The translations under genes and the position numbers were made by a program. Below, piece after piece: positions 1 through 8,711 of a stretch of DNA of 64,000 nt. The notes under the pieces were generated by a model that worked only from the letters and a program-made list of their open reading frames with translations, was not told the DNA's origin and did no database searches. Source of the DNA: Streptomyces misionensis (GTDB lineage: Bacteria > Actinomycetota > Actinomycetes > Streptomycetales > Streptomycetaceae); contig NZ_FNTD01000004.1 of assembly GCF_900104815.1 (NCBI RefSeq), positions 5,286,501 through 5,350,500 on the forward strand, written 5' to 3'. Position 1 is the stretch's first letter, and every line of letters begins with the position of its first letter.

Positions 1-125
1 ACGTCCCGGCCGAGGTGCTGGACAAGCTCGACGTGCACACCGTCGCCGACGTCCGCCAGGTCCTGGAGCTGGCGTTGTCGCCCGCGGTCGAGGGCGTGGC
101 GCCGGAGGTTCCCGTGGCGGCGTGA
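1..125 (+). CDS. lon: Lon ATP-dependent protease, C-terminal end (partial)
   Basis: Only the last 40 codons are present; the gene enters from the left edge and stops at TGA 123-125. The visible residues (VPAEVLDKLDVHTVADVRQ, then VLELALSPA) match the end of the S16 protease domain of bacterial Lon, an ATP-driven cytosolic protease for misfolded and regulatory proteins. The short extra tail after LALSPA, ending VPVAA, is typical of actinobacterial copies. Catalytic residues lie outside the window, so the call rests on the C-terminus alone. A strong inverted repeat follows 20 bp downstream. Confidence 0.75.
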   Translation, partial: VPAEVLDKLDVHTVADVRQVLELALSPAVEGVAPEVPVAA

Positions 126-144
126 CGGACGCCGCGGGAAAAGC

Positions 145-178
145 GAGGCCCGGGTCCCGTGAGGGAGGCCCGGGCCTC
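145..178 (+). terminator. Inverted-repeat terminator after lon
   Basis: A perfect 10-bp inverted repeat (GAGGCCCGGG at 145-154, CCCGGGCCTC at 169-178) with a 14-nt loop lies between the convergent lon and lysozyme genes. There is no U-run, which is normal in Streptomyces. It could serve both strands. Confidence 0.7.
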
Positions 179-195
179 TGCCGTGGCGGGGGGCG

Positions 196-1020
196 TCAGC
201 CGTTGGCGAGGGCCTGGACGCGGTCGAGCGCGCCGTTGAACTTGTCGTGGTCGCCGACGGTCGGGCCGGAGGAGGTGTACTGCCACATCGTGTAGTACGA
301 CCAGCCGGCCGGGAGCGTCCCCGGGTCCGAGGCGTAGCGGGCGATCCACAGCGGGTTGTTGGCCGCGAACCCGGCGTAGTTGCCGGTGCACTCGGTCCAC
401 CAGCTGGTGGCGGTGTAGATCACGGCGTCCCGGCCGGTGAGGGACTTGTACGTGTTCAGGAAGTCCGCGATCCAGCTGACCATCTGGCTCGCGGTCTTGC
501 CGTAGCAGGAGGCGCCGTAGGGGTTCCACTCGATGTCGAGCGCGCCGGGCAGCGTCTTGCCGTCCTTGGACCAGCCGCCGCCGTGTGCCACGAAGTAGCT
601 CGCCTGGGTGGCGCCGCTGGTGGTGTCCGGGGTCGCGAAGTGGTACGAGCCGCGGATCATGCCCACGTTGTACGAGCCGTTGTACTGCTGGGTGAACGAG
701 GGGTTCGTGTAGTACGTGCCCTCCGTCGCCTTGGTGTACGCCCAGCGCACACCGCTGCCGTAGAGGGTGGACCAGGCCACGTTGCCCTGGTAGTTGGAGA
801 CGTCCACGCCCTCGGTCTGGGTGGCGTCGCCGCTGGTGGGGGTGCCGTGCGTGCCGTCGTGGGCCGCGACGCCCATGCCCATGTAGGCGGCGCCGCGGGT
901 GGGGGCGGACGCGGCCTGGGCGGAGGTGAGGGGGAGGGCGCAGGCCGCCGCCGCGAGCAGGGCCGTGACCAGGACGGCCAACGGGCGCGGGCGGTGGGAA
1001 CCGGGTCTGTGCGCAGGCAT
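196..1020 (-). CDS. Secreted GH25 lysozyme (N-acetylmuramidase)
   Basis: Predicted exported muramidase that cleaves the beta-1,4 bond between MurNAc and GlcNAc. I chose the ATG at 1018-1020, which gives MPAHRPGSHRPRP followed by a hydrophobic stretch and an A-Q-A cleavage region, a good signal peptide; a longer reading frame to 1104 would bury it. The mature protein has the GH25 hallmarks GVDVSNYQG near the start (catalytic Asp) and LDIEW in the middle (catalytic Glu), then many Trp and Tyr residues and a final WQY motif. The gene converges on lon and diverges from a MarR regulator. Export and family are well supported; the role (autolysis, development or competition) is not visible. Confidence 0.9.
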   Translation of the reverse strand: MPAHRPGSHRPRPLAVLVTALLAAAACALPLTSAQAASAPTRGAAYMGMGVAAHDGTHGTPTSGDATQTEGVDVSNYQGNVAWSTLYGSGVRWAYTKATEGTYYTNPSFTQQYNGSYNVGMIRGSYHFATPDTTSGATQASYFVAHGGGWSKDGKTLPGALDIEWNPYGASCYGKTASQMVSWIADFLNTYKSLTGRDAVIYTATSWWTECTGNYAGFAANNPLWIARYASDPGTLPAGWSYYTMWQYTSSGPTVGDHDKFNGALDRVQALANG

Positions 1021-1131
1021 GAGGTGCCTCCGGGGAGGTGGGGTGAGAGTGGGGGGAACATGGCAGTGACCTCGGTAGAAGGTGCACTGTCGTGGGCATG
1101 TCATTCACTGCCCGTCGAAAAAGCTACGCAC

Positions 1132-1178
1132 GTAGACCACGGCGTGGGAAGGGGGTCCGGGCGCCGCCGTTGGTCTAC
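1132..1178. promoter_or_regulatory. Long inverted repeat in the lysozyme/marR divergent promoter region
   Basis: GTAGACCA (1132-1139) pairs with TGGTCTAC (1171-1178), and CGGCG (1140-1144) with CGCCG (1165-1169), leaving one bulged T. The roughly 13-bp arms sit in the 240-bp region between divergent genes. It could be an operator for the adjacent MarR protein or a transcribed hairpin; sequence alone cannot decide. Confidence 0.45.
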
Positions 1179-1261
1179 GCCTGCGAAATACTTACCGAGC
1201 TGCGGCTATGACGGCGGTGGACAGAAACTTTCAGGACCGCGAAACCGATCAGGGGTGTGAC

Positions 1262-1753
1262 GTGCACGAGAACGGAAACGGCGCAGAAGCACGCGTCGCC
1301 GAGCAGGTGACGCCCAGTGGTGCAGACCAGGAATTCCTCGCGCTGGAACGGGAGTTGACCGTGTTGCTGCGGCGCGCCCGGGCCAACCAGGGCGAGATGG
1401 CCCGCGAGGTCCACCCCGATCTGGAGTCCTCCGCCTACGGCCTGCTGATCCGGCTGGACGAGCACGGCGGGCGGCGGGCCACCGAACTCGCCGGCTACTT
1501 CGGCGTCGGCAAGGCCACCATGTCCCGCCAGCTGCGCGCCCTGGAGGAGCTGGGCCTGATCACCCGCGAGCCCGACCCCGCCGACGGCCGCGCCTGGCTC
1601 GTCACCCTCACCGAGGAGGGCAGCCGCCGGGTCGGCACGGTCCGCGAGGCCCGCCGCGCCCGGTACGTCAGCCAGCTCGCCCACTGGGACCGCCGGGAGG
1701 TCGCCGAGCTGGCCCGGCTGCTGCACCAGCTCAACGGGGTCATGGAGAAGTAA
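1262..1753 (+). CDS. MarR-family transcriptional regulator
   Basis: A 163-residue dimeric winged-helix DNA-binding protein. The GTG at 1262 is preceded by an AGGGG-like ribosome site; a longer reading from 1208 has an unlikely leader. The winged helix is clear: ATELAGYFGVGKATMSRQL (helix-turn-helix), then EELGLITREPDPADGR (wing, with the family D-x-R). Length fits the family. It diverges from the GH25 lysozyme gene, with a long inverted repeat between them, so it may control itself or the lysozyme; that is inference. The ligand is unknown. Confidence 0.88.
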   Translation: MHENGNGAEARVAEQVTPSGADQEFLALERELTVLLRRARANQGEMAREVHPDLESSAYGLLIRLDEHGGRRATELAGYFGVGKATMSRQLRALEELGLITREPDPADGRAWLVTLTEEGSRRVGTVREARRARYVSQLAHWDRREVAELARLLHQLNGVMEK

Positions 1754-1768
1754 CCCTCGGGCCCCGCC

Positions 1769-1836
1769 GGACCCCGACCACCGCCGGACCCCGACCACCG
1801 TCGGACCCCGACCACCGTCGGACCCGGACCGCCGCC
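1769..1836. repeat. Four tandem 17-bp repeats between convergent genes
   Basis: Units begin at 1769, 1786, 1803 and 1820 with consensus GGACCCCGACCACCG(T/C)C; the last is diverged and a partial fifth follows. The array fills most of the 92-bp gap between the MarR gene and the convergent PP2C-like gene, and may act as a terminator or simply be slippage-prone. Confidence 0.85.
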
Positions 1837-1845
1837 GGCCCCGGT

Positions 1846-2637
1846 TCACGACAGGTCGGCGTACACCACCGTCGCGTCGTCGTGCGTCTTGCTCCGCCCG
1901 AGGTACGCCCGCTCCTCGCGGTCCGCCGCCTCCAGCCGCCGCACCCGGTCGACCAGCGAGCGGGCGCCCTCCTTCTCGACCACGTCGAACAGGGCCGTCC
2001 AGTCGCCCTGGCGGAACGTCTCCGTCCAGCGGGTCGCGCCGTCCGTCAGCGCGGCCAGCGCCCCCACCGCGCGGCGGGGCACGGTCCCGGTCACCGCGCG
2101 GGCGGCGACCGAGGGGTCCGCGGCGGCCGTGAAGAAGCCGCCCTCCTTGTTGCGCAGGGTGGCGTCCACCGCCGCTTCGGTGGCGAGCGCCGAGCGGGGC
2201 AGCCGGGTGAGCCGGTCGTCGAGCACCGCGGTGACCTCGCCCCGGGGCGAGCGCAGCAGCAGTGCCGAGTCGGAGAGCACCAGGTACTCGACCGTCTCCG
2301 TGCCCCAGCGGGCCAGGACGACCGTTGCCTGAGGGGTGCGCGGGTGAGAAAGCTCACAGGTTCGCGCATGTGCGCCCGCGGTGCGCTCGATCGCGCGGGA
2401 AAGGATCTCCGGCAGCGTCAGATCTCGGCCGGAAACGGTCAGTTCGGTCAGCGCACCGCCGAGCCGCGCGGTGAACCAGGGGACGGAATGCAGACAGCCC
2501 GTCTCCGTGGCGGGCGGCGTCACTCCGTCCAGCAAGATCACGCAACCGCCCTGTCCGGAGGCGGGTAGTCCGACACCGGCGAAGTCCTCGTTGGGCCGGG
2601 TCGCGTCTCCGGGCTCCGAAACCAGATCAGTTCGCAT
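1846..2637 (-). CDS. PP2C-like Ser/Thr phosphatase-fold protein
   Basis: A 263-residue protein starting at the ATG at 2635-2637 (MRTDLVSEPG); an in-frame ATG further upstream lacks similar support. The layout recalls small PP2C proteins: an N-terminal PNEDFAGVG segment with an acidic residue, CVILLDGVTPP (the DG metal motif), VLSDSALLL in the middle, ALTDGATRW, and the C-terminal DDATVVYADLS, where the DDAT pair is the usual last metal ligand. Predicted to dephosphorylate Ser/Thr proteins with Mn/Mg. Not all canonical metal ligands are obvious, so activity is uncertain. No kinase gene is adjacent. Confidence 0.7.
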   Translation of the reverse strand: MRTDLVSEPGDATRPNEDFAGVGLPASGQGGCVILLDGVTPPATETGCLHSVPWFTARLGGALTELTVSGRDLTLPEILSRAIERTAGAHARTCELSHPRTPQATVVLARWGTETVEYLVLSDSALLLRSPRGEVTAVLDDRLTRLPRSALATEAAVDATLRNKEGGFFTAAADPSVAARAVTGTVPRRAVGALAALTDGATRWTETFRQGDWTALFDVVEKEGARSLVDRVRRLEAADREERAYLGRSKTHDDATVVYADLS

Positions 2638-3008
2638 CCGGCCAGTCTGCACGAGGCCTTCACGAGTTCTGCCAAAGGCTGGCAATCACCCACGGTTTGA
2701 CATGAGCGCGCAGGTCAGGCGCCTGGTTTGGGTGGGAATGGCCTACTCCGAAAAAGCGCGGTGGCGAATATTGCCAAACGCCGCCCGCCGCGTCCAACCG
2801 GCCCGCCGTACGACGGCCCGGCACACGCCAGAGGAACTTGCCCGCCAACTCCCCTCCGGGGTTCACTCCTTCGGGTGGCGGGTCAGGTGATGCGCGACCA
2901 CTGCCCACCGGCGCTGGGAGGGTCGGGAACCGTACGAACCGGGTGCACGCACCACTTGGCACCGAGCTGACGGGGCGCCACCCGGCCCTTGGGTAGACGA
3001 GTTCAGGA
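2638..3008. other. Intergenic region upstream of the conservon operon
   Basis: I see no convincing gene in these 371 bases. TTGACA at 2697-2702 resembles a -35 hexamer but lacks a clear -10 at normal spacing. A short inverted repeat (TGCCA/TGGCA, about 2668-2682) and a relatively AT-rich patch near 2750-2780 are present. The conservon promoter probably lies here. Confidence 0.5.
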
Positions 3009-5882
3009 ATGCGAGCACCGGTGCAGATGAAGCGGCCTCGGCGCACAGGCAGGCAGACGGCCCCCCAGGGGACCGCCCCCGAGACTCCCGTGGGCACCGG
3101 CCGGCCCACGCATGTGCGCAACCGGCTGATCGTCGCCGTCGCCGTGGTGGCCGCGGCCGTCGCGGGAGCCGGGGCCCCCGCCCTGCTCACCGCGTCCGGC
3201 GACGTCAGCGAATCCCAGGACCTGGTCACGCTGGCCACCCGCACCCAGGACGCCCTCGCGCTCGCCAACTCGCTGGCCGACGAGCGCGACGAGGTCACCT
3301 CCTACGTGGCGGCCGGGCGCCCGCAGTCCAAGGCACCCTCCGAGGACCGCAGCACCCGCGTCGACCGCCAGGTGGAGGACCTGCGCGCCGACAGCGACAC
3401 CCCGGCGAGCCTGCGCGGCGACCTCGACGCCATCGCGGCCGTGCGCCGCTCCGCCCTCACCGGCAAGAGCACGGCCCTGGAGACCCACCGGGCCTACTCG
3501 GCCACCATCACCGAACTGCACCGGCTCGCCGAGCAGCTCGCCGACAGGACGCCCCCGCGGGCCGGCTCCGGCGGGCACGCGCTCGCCGAGCTGGACAGCG
3601 CCGTCCAGCAGTCCGCCGCCGCCCGCGGCCTGCTGCTCGCCGCGCTGAACGTGCCCGCCACCACCCAGACGGTGATCAGCCCGGTCACCGGACTGCCCAC
3701 CACCACGACGGTCCCCAGCGAGGCGGACCGCAAGCAGCGCGACGCGCTCACCGCCGCCGCCCAGCAGGCCCGGCTGCGCGCCGACGCGGCCCTCGCCGAC
3801 TTCCGCGAGACCGCCCCCAAGGCGGCCGTCGACTCCTACGACTCCACGGTCACCGGCTCCGACGTCAACTCGGCCGAGAAGTACCTGGACACCTTCACCG
3901 CCCAGCCGACCCCGCCCGACAGCGCGTTCGACACCAGCGCCAAGAAGCTGGACGCGGCCCTGTCCGGTCGCATCGACCTGATGCGCGGCGCGGAGTCGGC
4001 CCTCTACGACCACCGCACCAAGGACCTGGAGCGGCTGCGGGACGACGACGTCACCGCCCTGGAGATCCGGGTCGCCGCCCTCGGCGTGCTGATGCTGGTC
4101 GCGGTCGGCGTCGCCACGGCGATGGCCCGCACCCTCACCAGGCCCCTGTCCGTGCTGCGCCGCGGCTCCGCCCGGCTCGCCGAGCCCGGCGACGCGGCGG
4201 GCCGCGAGCCCATCGCCTTCACCGGCCGCAACGACGAGTTCGCGCAGGTCGTCCGCTCCGTCAACGCCCTGCACGCGCACGCCGTCGCGCTGCACGAACG
4301 CGTCGCCACCCTGGAGACCGACCGCAAGCACCTGGTCGGCCAGCGGCAGAAGATGGCCGACGCCCGCGAGGAACTGCGCGCCGAACTCGCCGACGTCAGC
4401 GCCGAACTGCGCCGGGTGCGCGCCGGCATCGGCGGCACCTTCGTCAACCTGGCGCTGCGCACCCTCGGCCTGGTCGAGCGCCAGCTCGCCGTGATCGAGG
4501 GACTGGAGGAGCGGGAGCAGGACCCGGAGCGGCTGTCCACCCTGTTCAAGCTGGACCACTTCGCCACGGTGATGCGCCGGCACAGCGAGAACCTGCTGGT
4601 CCTCGCCGGTACCGAGCACGTCCAGCAGCACCACGCACCGGTCCCGCTGGTCGACGTGGTCCGCGCGGCGGTCAGCGAGATCGAGCGCTACGAGCGGGTG
4701 CGCATCGCCGCGCTGCCGCCGCACGCGCACATCGCGGGCTTCGCCGCCGACGACCTCTCCCACCTGCTGGCGGAACTGATGGAGAACGCCACCACGTTCT
4801 CCCCGCCGGACGTGCCGGTCGAGGTCTCCGGCTGGCTGCTGGAGTCCGGCGAGGTCATGCTCTCCGTCCAGGACGAGGGCATCGGCATGGCCGAGGACCG
4901 CCTCACCCGCCTCAACGCCCGGCTCGCCGACTTCGACCCCGACTCGGCCTACGACCAGGAGGGCGACGACGGCCTCGGGCTCGGCCTGTACGTCGTGGCC
5001 CGCCTCGCCCACCGGCACGGGGTGCGGGTGCAGATGCGCGAGCAGAAGCAGGGCGGTGTCGCGGCGGTCGTGGTGCTGCCAGCCACCCTCCTCGCCGACG
5101 CCCCCGCCACCGCCGTACCCCCGCAGACGGCCACCTCCACCACCGGCACCTTCACCCTGCCGGGCGCCGCCGCCGAGGCCAACTCCAACGTCCTGCCGAC
5201 CCGCCCGAAGGACACCGCCGAGCAGTCCGGGCAGCCCGAGCCGTCGGACCAGTCCGATCCGCTGGTCGCGCTCGCGGAGAAGGCGGTGCGGGACGCCGGG
5301 GTGGAGGCGCGGCCCGAGCCCGAGCAGGAGCCGGCGCCCGAGGAGGCGACGGGCGCGGCCGACGACGAGGCCGTGCACGAGCAGGCCGGCCCCGACGAGG
5401 AGGAGGCCGGGGCCCGGCCGAAGACGCCGGTGGAGACCTTCGCCGAGACCACGATGGAGCTGCTGCTCCCGCTCACGGACCCGGCGGCCGACGAGCCCGC
5501 GTCCGAGCCCGCCGCCGAGCCCGCGCCCGTCCGGCCGGCCTCCGCCGAGCCCGCCCCCGCCGAACCCACGCACACCCGGCCCGCGCCCACCGAGCCCCCG
5601 GCCCCGGCGGCCGCCGAGTCCCCGGCCGGCGCCGCGGCCGACGGCGACGGCGAGGCCGAGGAGAAGCTCACCAGCAAGGGCCTGCCCAAGCGCACTCCCA
5701 AGATCACCGCACCCGCACCCCCGCCCCGTCAGCGCAGCACGAGCGTCGACGCCGAGGCCCTGCGCCGCAGGCTCGGCGGCTTCCGCCGAGGAGCACAGGC
5801 CGGCTACCGCGACGTCGAGGCAGAGATCGAAGACCGTACCGAAGACACCACGGGGGGCCCTGTCGAGGAGGCAAGCAGTTGA
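3009..5882 (+). CDS. cvnA: Conservon sensor protein CvnA (nitrate/nitrite-sensor-like histidine kinase)
   Basis: A 957-residue membrane sensor. Residues 40-62 form a transmembrane helix (LIVAVAVVAAAVAGAG), followed by a long extracellular helical region of the NIT type, a second helix around 355-375 (VLMLVAVGVATAMA) leading into a HAMP-like RPLSVLRRGSARLAEPGD, a coiled coil, then an HATPase_c domain with the N box (AELMENATTFSPP) and G box (GLGLGLYVVARLAH). The last 250 residues are Pro/Ala/Glu-rich and probably disordered. In conservons the CvnA kinase-like protein works with CvnB, CvnC and CvnD as a membrane complex resembling eukaryotic GPCR signalling. The next gene overlaps by 4 bp. An alternative start is at 3027. 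Confidence 0.9.
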   Translation: MRAPVQMKRPRRTGRQTAPQGTAPETPVGTGRPTHVRNRLIVAVAVVAAAVAGAGAPALLTASGDVSESQDLVTLATRTQDALALANSLADERDEVTSYVAAGRPQSKAPSEDRSTRVDRQVEDLRADSDTPASLRGDLDAIAAVRRSALTGKSTALETHRAYSATITELHRLAEQLADRTPPRAGSGGHALAELDSAVQQSAAARGLLLAALNVPATTQTVISPVTGLPTTTTVPSEADRKQRDALTAAAQQARLRADAALADFRETAPKAAVDSYDSTVTGSDVNSAEKYLDTFTAQPTPPDSAFDTSAKKLDAALSGRIDLMRGAESALYDHRTKDLERLRDDDVTALEIRVAALGVLMLVAVGVATAMARTLTRPLSVLRRGSARLAEPGDAAGREPIAFTGRNDEFAQVVRSVNALHAHAVALHERVATLETDRKHLVGQRQKMADAREELRAELADVSAELRRVRAGIGGTFVNLALRTLGLVERQLAVIEGLEEREQDPERLSTLFKLDHFATVMRRHSENLLVLAGTEHVQQHHAPVPLVDVVRAAVSEIERYERVRIAALPPHAHIAGFAADDLSHLLAELMENATTFSPPDVPVEVSGWLLESGEVMLSVQDEGIGMAEDRLTRLNARLADFDPDSAYDQEGDDGLGLGLYVVARLAHRHGVRVQMREQKQGGVAAVVVLPATLLADAPATAVPPQTATSTTGTFTLPGAAAEANSNVLPTRPKDTAEQSGQPEPSDQSDPLVALAEKAVRDAGVEARPEPEQEPAPEEATGAADDEAVHEQAGPDEEEAGARPKTPVETFAETTMELLLPLTDPAADEPASEPAAEPAPVRPASAEPAPAEPTHTRPAPTEPPAPAAAESPAGAAADGDGEAEEKLTSKGLPKRTPKITAPAPPPRQRSTSVDAEALRRRLGGFRRGAQAGYRDVEAEIEDRTEDTTGGPVEEASS

Positions 5883-6376
5883 CCGCTCCCAGTACCTTCG
5901 GGCTGAGCAGTGAGGCCCGCAATCTGCACTGGCTGCTGACCAACCTGGTGGAGGAAGTCCCTGGCATCCAGTCCGTCGCCGTGGTCTCCTCGGACGGTCT
6001 GCTGCTGCTGTCGTCCGACCCGGGCCACAGCCGGCAGTCCCGCGAGGCCCGTCCGGGCAAGGGCCCCCGCGGCTCCTCCGCCGACCTGGCCACCATCGTC
6101 TCCGGCATCGGCAGCCTCACCGTCGGCGCCGCCAAGCTGATGGCGTTCGGCGGGGTCAAGCACACGATGGTCGCCATGGAGGAGGGCAGCCTGTTCGTGA
6201 TGTCCATCAGCGACGGCTCGCTGCTCGGCGTGCACGGCTCCGCCGAGTGCGACATGAGCGTGGTCGCCTACCACATGGCGCTGTTCGTCGGCCGGGCCGG
6301 CCACGTCCTCACCCCGGAACTCCGCAGCGAGCTGCGCAAGTCCATGGAGGCCGGGCCGACGGGGAGCGACCGATGA
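5879..6376 (+). CDS. cvnB: Conservon roadblock/LC7 protein CvnB
   Basis: A 165-residue cytosolic protein, TTG start overlapping the cvnA stop as TTGA. The fold shows in LTNLVEEVPGIQSVAVVSSDGLLLL at the N-terminus and GSLFVMSISDGSLLGVHG later, the two-strand pattern of roadblock/LC7 domains, which regulate small GTPases (MglB-like). Family length is about 130-165. Second gene of the four-gene conservon, probably a regulator of the downstream CvnD GTPase. Confidence 0.92.
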   Translation: MTAPSTFGLSSEARNLHWLLTNLVEEVPGIQSVAVVSSDGLLLLSSDPGHSRQSREARPGKGPRGSSADLATIVSGIGSLTVGAAKLMAFGGVKHTMVAMEEGSLFVMSISDGSLLGVHGSAECDMSVVAYHMALFVGRAGHVLTPELRSELRKSMEAGPTGSDR

Positions 6377-6789
6377 GCGACAAGCCCAAAAAACTCCCCG
6401 TGCGCGGCGGTGAGCGCAAACCCGCCCGCGTCCGCCCCTACTCGCTCACCGGCGGCCGTACCCGCTTCGGTCACGTCCTCCTCGTGGAGACGTTCGTGGC
6501 CAGCACCGCGGCCCTCGACGCCCCGGAGGAGCGCAAGGAACTGACGAACGGATCGCTCGCCGGTGTCATGCCGGAGATGCGGGCCATCGTCGAACTGTGC
6601 CGCCGTATGCGCACGGTGGCCGAGATCGCCGCGCTGCTGAAGATGCCGCTCGGCGTGGTCCGCGTCCTCCTGAGCGATCTCGCGGACCAGGGAAAGATCC
6701 GTGTGTACGGCACCGGAACCGGTCACGGCACCGGCCGCCCGGACCGGGCTCTGCTGGAAAGGGTGCTGAGTGGACTTCGCCGTCTCTGA
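6373..6789 (+). CDS. cvnC: Conservon DUF742 protein CvnC
   Basis: A 138-residue protein starting at an ATG that overlaps the cvnB stop (ATGA). It has the DUF742 pattern: RVRPYSLTGGRTR near residues 20-32, LVETFV, and a C-terminal helix-turn-helix-like part (VAEIAALLKMPLGVVRVLLS, then DLADQGKIRVY). DUF742 proteins are constant third members of conservons; their biochemical role is not established. It overlaps the next gene by 20 bp, implying tight translational coupling. Confidence 0.92.
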   Translation: MSDKPKKLPVRGGERKPARVRPYSLTGGRTRFGHVLLVETFVASTAALDAPEERKELTNGSLAGVMPEMRAIVELCRRMRTVAEIAALLKMPLGVVRVLLSDLADQGKIRVYGTGTGHGTGRPDRALLERVLSGLRRL

Positions 6790-7429
6790 CGCCACCGCCT
6801 CCCCCGGAGGCGCCGCCCCCCTCGTCGCCGGCTTCGCCGAGCCCGACGAGGACCTGAAGGCCTGGCAGACGGACCGGACGCGGGCCCCCATCGCGACGAA
6901 GATCGTGGTGGCGGGCGGCTTCGGCGTCGGCAAGACCACGCTGGTCACGGCCGTTTCGGAGATCACGCCCCTGCAGACCGAGGCGTTGATGACCCAGGCG
7001 AGCGAGGGCACCGACGACCTGTCCGACACCCCGGACAAGGTCACCACCACCGTGGCCATGGACTTCGGCCGCATCACGCTCGACGACGACCTGGTGCTCT
7101 ACCTGTTCGGCACGCCGGGCCAGCAGCGGTTCTGGTTCATGTGGGACGACCTGGTGCGCGGCGCGATCGGCGCCGTCGTGCTGGCCGACACCCGCCGCCT
7201 CAAGGACTGCTTCCCGGCCCTGGACTACTTCGAGAGCTGCGGGCTGCCCTACGTCGTGGCCGTCAACCACTTCGACAACAGCGAGTTGTTCGAGGTGGAG
7301 GACGTGCGGGAGGCGCTGACGATACCCGCGCACATCCCTGTCATGATCATGGATGCGCGCCGCCGGATTTCGGCCATCGAGACCCTCCTGGCCCTGGTCG
7401 GCCACGCGCTGGACGAAACCCCCGAGTAG
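6770..7429 (+). CDS. cvnD: Conservon small GTPase CvnD
   Basis: A 219-residue Ras/MglA-like GTP-binding protein, GTG start inside the end of cvnC. Walker A/G1 is GGFGVGKTT, G3 is FGTPGQQRFW (Gly in place of the usual Asp, common in CvnD proteins), and the G4 position reads NHFD rather than NKxD. It is the output switch of the conservon, presumably controlled by CvnB. The N-terminal ~30 residues before IATKIVVAGG form an extension. Confidence 0.93.
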   Translation: MDFAVSDATASPGGAAPLVAGFAEPDEDLKAWQTDRTRAPIATKIVVAGGFGVGKTTLVTAVSEITPLQTEALMTQASEGTDDLSDTPDKVTTTVAMDFGRITLDDDLVLYLFGTPGQQRFWFMWDDLVRGAIGAVVLADTRRLKDCFPALDYFESCGLPYVVAVNHFDNSELFEVEDVREALTIPAHIPVMIMDARRRISAIETLLALVGHALDETPE

Positions 7430-7453
7430 TCCCTGTAAGGAGCCACCACCCGC

Positions 7454-8707
7454 ATGCGGAAGATACTCGTCGTCGGAGCCGGCCAGTCCGGACTCCAGCT
7501 CGCCCTCGGCCTTCAGTCGCACGGCTACGAGGTCACCCTGATGTCGAACCGGACCGCGGACGAGATCCGCTCCGGCCGGGTGATGTCGACGCAGTGCATG
7601 TTCCACACCGCCCTCCAGCACGAGCGCGACCTCCAGCTGAACTTCTGGGAGTCCCAGGCCCCGAAGATCGAGGGCCTGGGCGTCTCGGTCGCGGCCCCGG
7701 GCTCGCACGACCCGGGCCCCACCCAGCGCGCCATCGACTGGGTGGGCAAGCTGGACGGTTACGCCCAGTCGGTCGACCAGCGGGTCAAGATGGCCGGCTG
7801 GATGGAGACCTTCGCCCAGCGCGGCGGCCAGCTGGTCATCCACGGCGCGGCGGTCGGCGACCTCGACTACTTCTCCCGCACCTACGACCTGGTGCTGGTC
7901 GCGGCCGGCAAGGGCGAGCTGGTGTCGATGTTCGCCCGCGACCCGGAGCGCTCCCCGTACAGCAGGCCGCAGCGCGCCCTCGCGGTGGCCTACGTGCACG
8001 GCATGGGCCCGCGCCCGGAGCACCCGGAGTTCGACGCGGTCCGCTGCAACCTGGTGCCGGGCGTCGGCGAGCTGTTCGTCATGCCGACGTTCACCGTCTC
8101 GGGGCGCGCCGACATCCTGTTCTGGGAGGGCATACCGGGCGGCCCGCTCGATGTCTTCAACGGCGTCAAGGACCCGGCGGAGCACCTCTCCCTGACCCTG
8201 GAACTCATGGAGAAGTTCACGCCCTGGGAGTACGCGCGGGCGACGAAGGTCGAACTGACCGACGCGGGCGGCACGTTGGCCGGCCGGTACGCGCCGACCG
8301 TGCGCAACCCGATCGGGCGGCTGCCCTCGGGCGGTCTGGTGCTCGGCGTGGCCGACGTGGTGGTGGCCAACGACCCGATCACCGGCCAGGGCTCCAACTC
8401 CGCGTCCAAGTGCGCGGCCGCGTACCTCGCGTCGATCCTGGAGCGCGGGGACCAGCCGTTCGACGAGGCGTGGATGCGCGAGACGTTCGACCGGTACTGG
8501 GCGACGGCGCAGCACGTCACCAAGTGGACGAACGCGATGCTGGCGCCGCCGCCGGAGCACGTCCTGAACCTCATCGGCGCGGCGGGCCAGCTGCAGCCGG
8601 TGGCGAACCGGTTCGCCAATGGGTTCGACAACCCGGCGGACTTCGAGAACTTCTTCTTCGAGCCGGAGAAGGCGCAGGCGTACCTGGCGTCCGTGTCCGG
8701 GGCCTGA
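7454..8707 (+). CDS. StyA-like FAD monooxygenase associated with the conservon
   Basis: A 417-residue flavoprotein. The N-terminus carries the dinucleotide fold MRKILVVGAGQSGLQLALGL; a second FAD segment (VLGVADVVVANDPITGQG, then SNSASKCAAAYL) is near residues 295-325. This matches the styrene monooxygenase StyA/indole monooxygenase group, which needs a separate flavin reductase; none is adjacent. It begins 24 bp after cvnD and is followed by a strong terminator, so it is probably co-transcribed with the conservon as an effector enzyme. The substrate is unknown. An AAGGAG-like ribosome site lies upstream. Confidence 0.85.
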   Translation: MRKILVVGAGQSGLQLALGLQSHGYEVTLMSNRTADEIRSGRVMSTQCMFHTALQHERDLQLNFWESQAPKIEGLGVSVAAPGSHDPGPTQRAIDWVGKLDGYAQSVDQRVKMAGWMETFAQRGGQLVIHGAAVGDLDYFSRTYDLVLVAAGKGELVSMFARDPERSPYSRPQRALAVAYVHGMGPRPEHPEFDAVRCNLVPGVGELFVMPTFTVSGRADILFWEGIPGGPLDVFNGVKDPAEHLSLTLELMEKFTPWEYARATKVELTDAGGTLAGRYAPTVRNPIGRLPSGGLVLGVADVVVANDPITGQGSNSASKCAAAYLASILERGDQPFDEAWMRETFDRYWATAQHVTKWTNAMLAPPPEHVLNLIGAAGQLQPVANRFANGFDNPADFENFFFEPEKAQAYLASVSGA

Positions 8708-8711
8708 TCGT

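Noticed and set aside
2701..2890. A short plus-strand frame (MSAQVRRLVWVG and following) upstream of cvnA
   Set aside because: It has no ribosome site, ends without family residues, and overlaps a promoter-like region. Kept as intergenic.
3003..5573. An 856-residue minus-strand frame opposite cvnA
   Set aside because: It is the complement of the cvnA sensor gene. The opposite strand encodes a complete conservon protein with recognisable HAMP and ATPase motifs; this frame has only Gly/Val/Arg-rich residues.
7454..8707. Full styrene-degradation locus around the StyA-like gene
   Set aside because: No StyB reductase, epoxide isomerase or aldehyde dehydrogenase is nearby.
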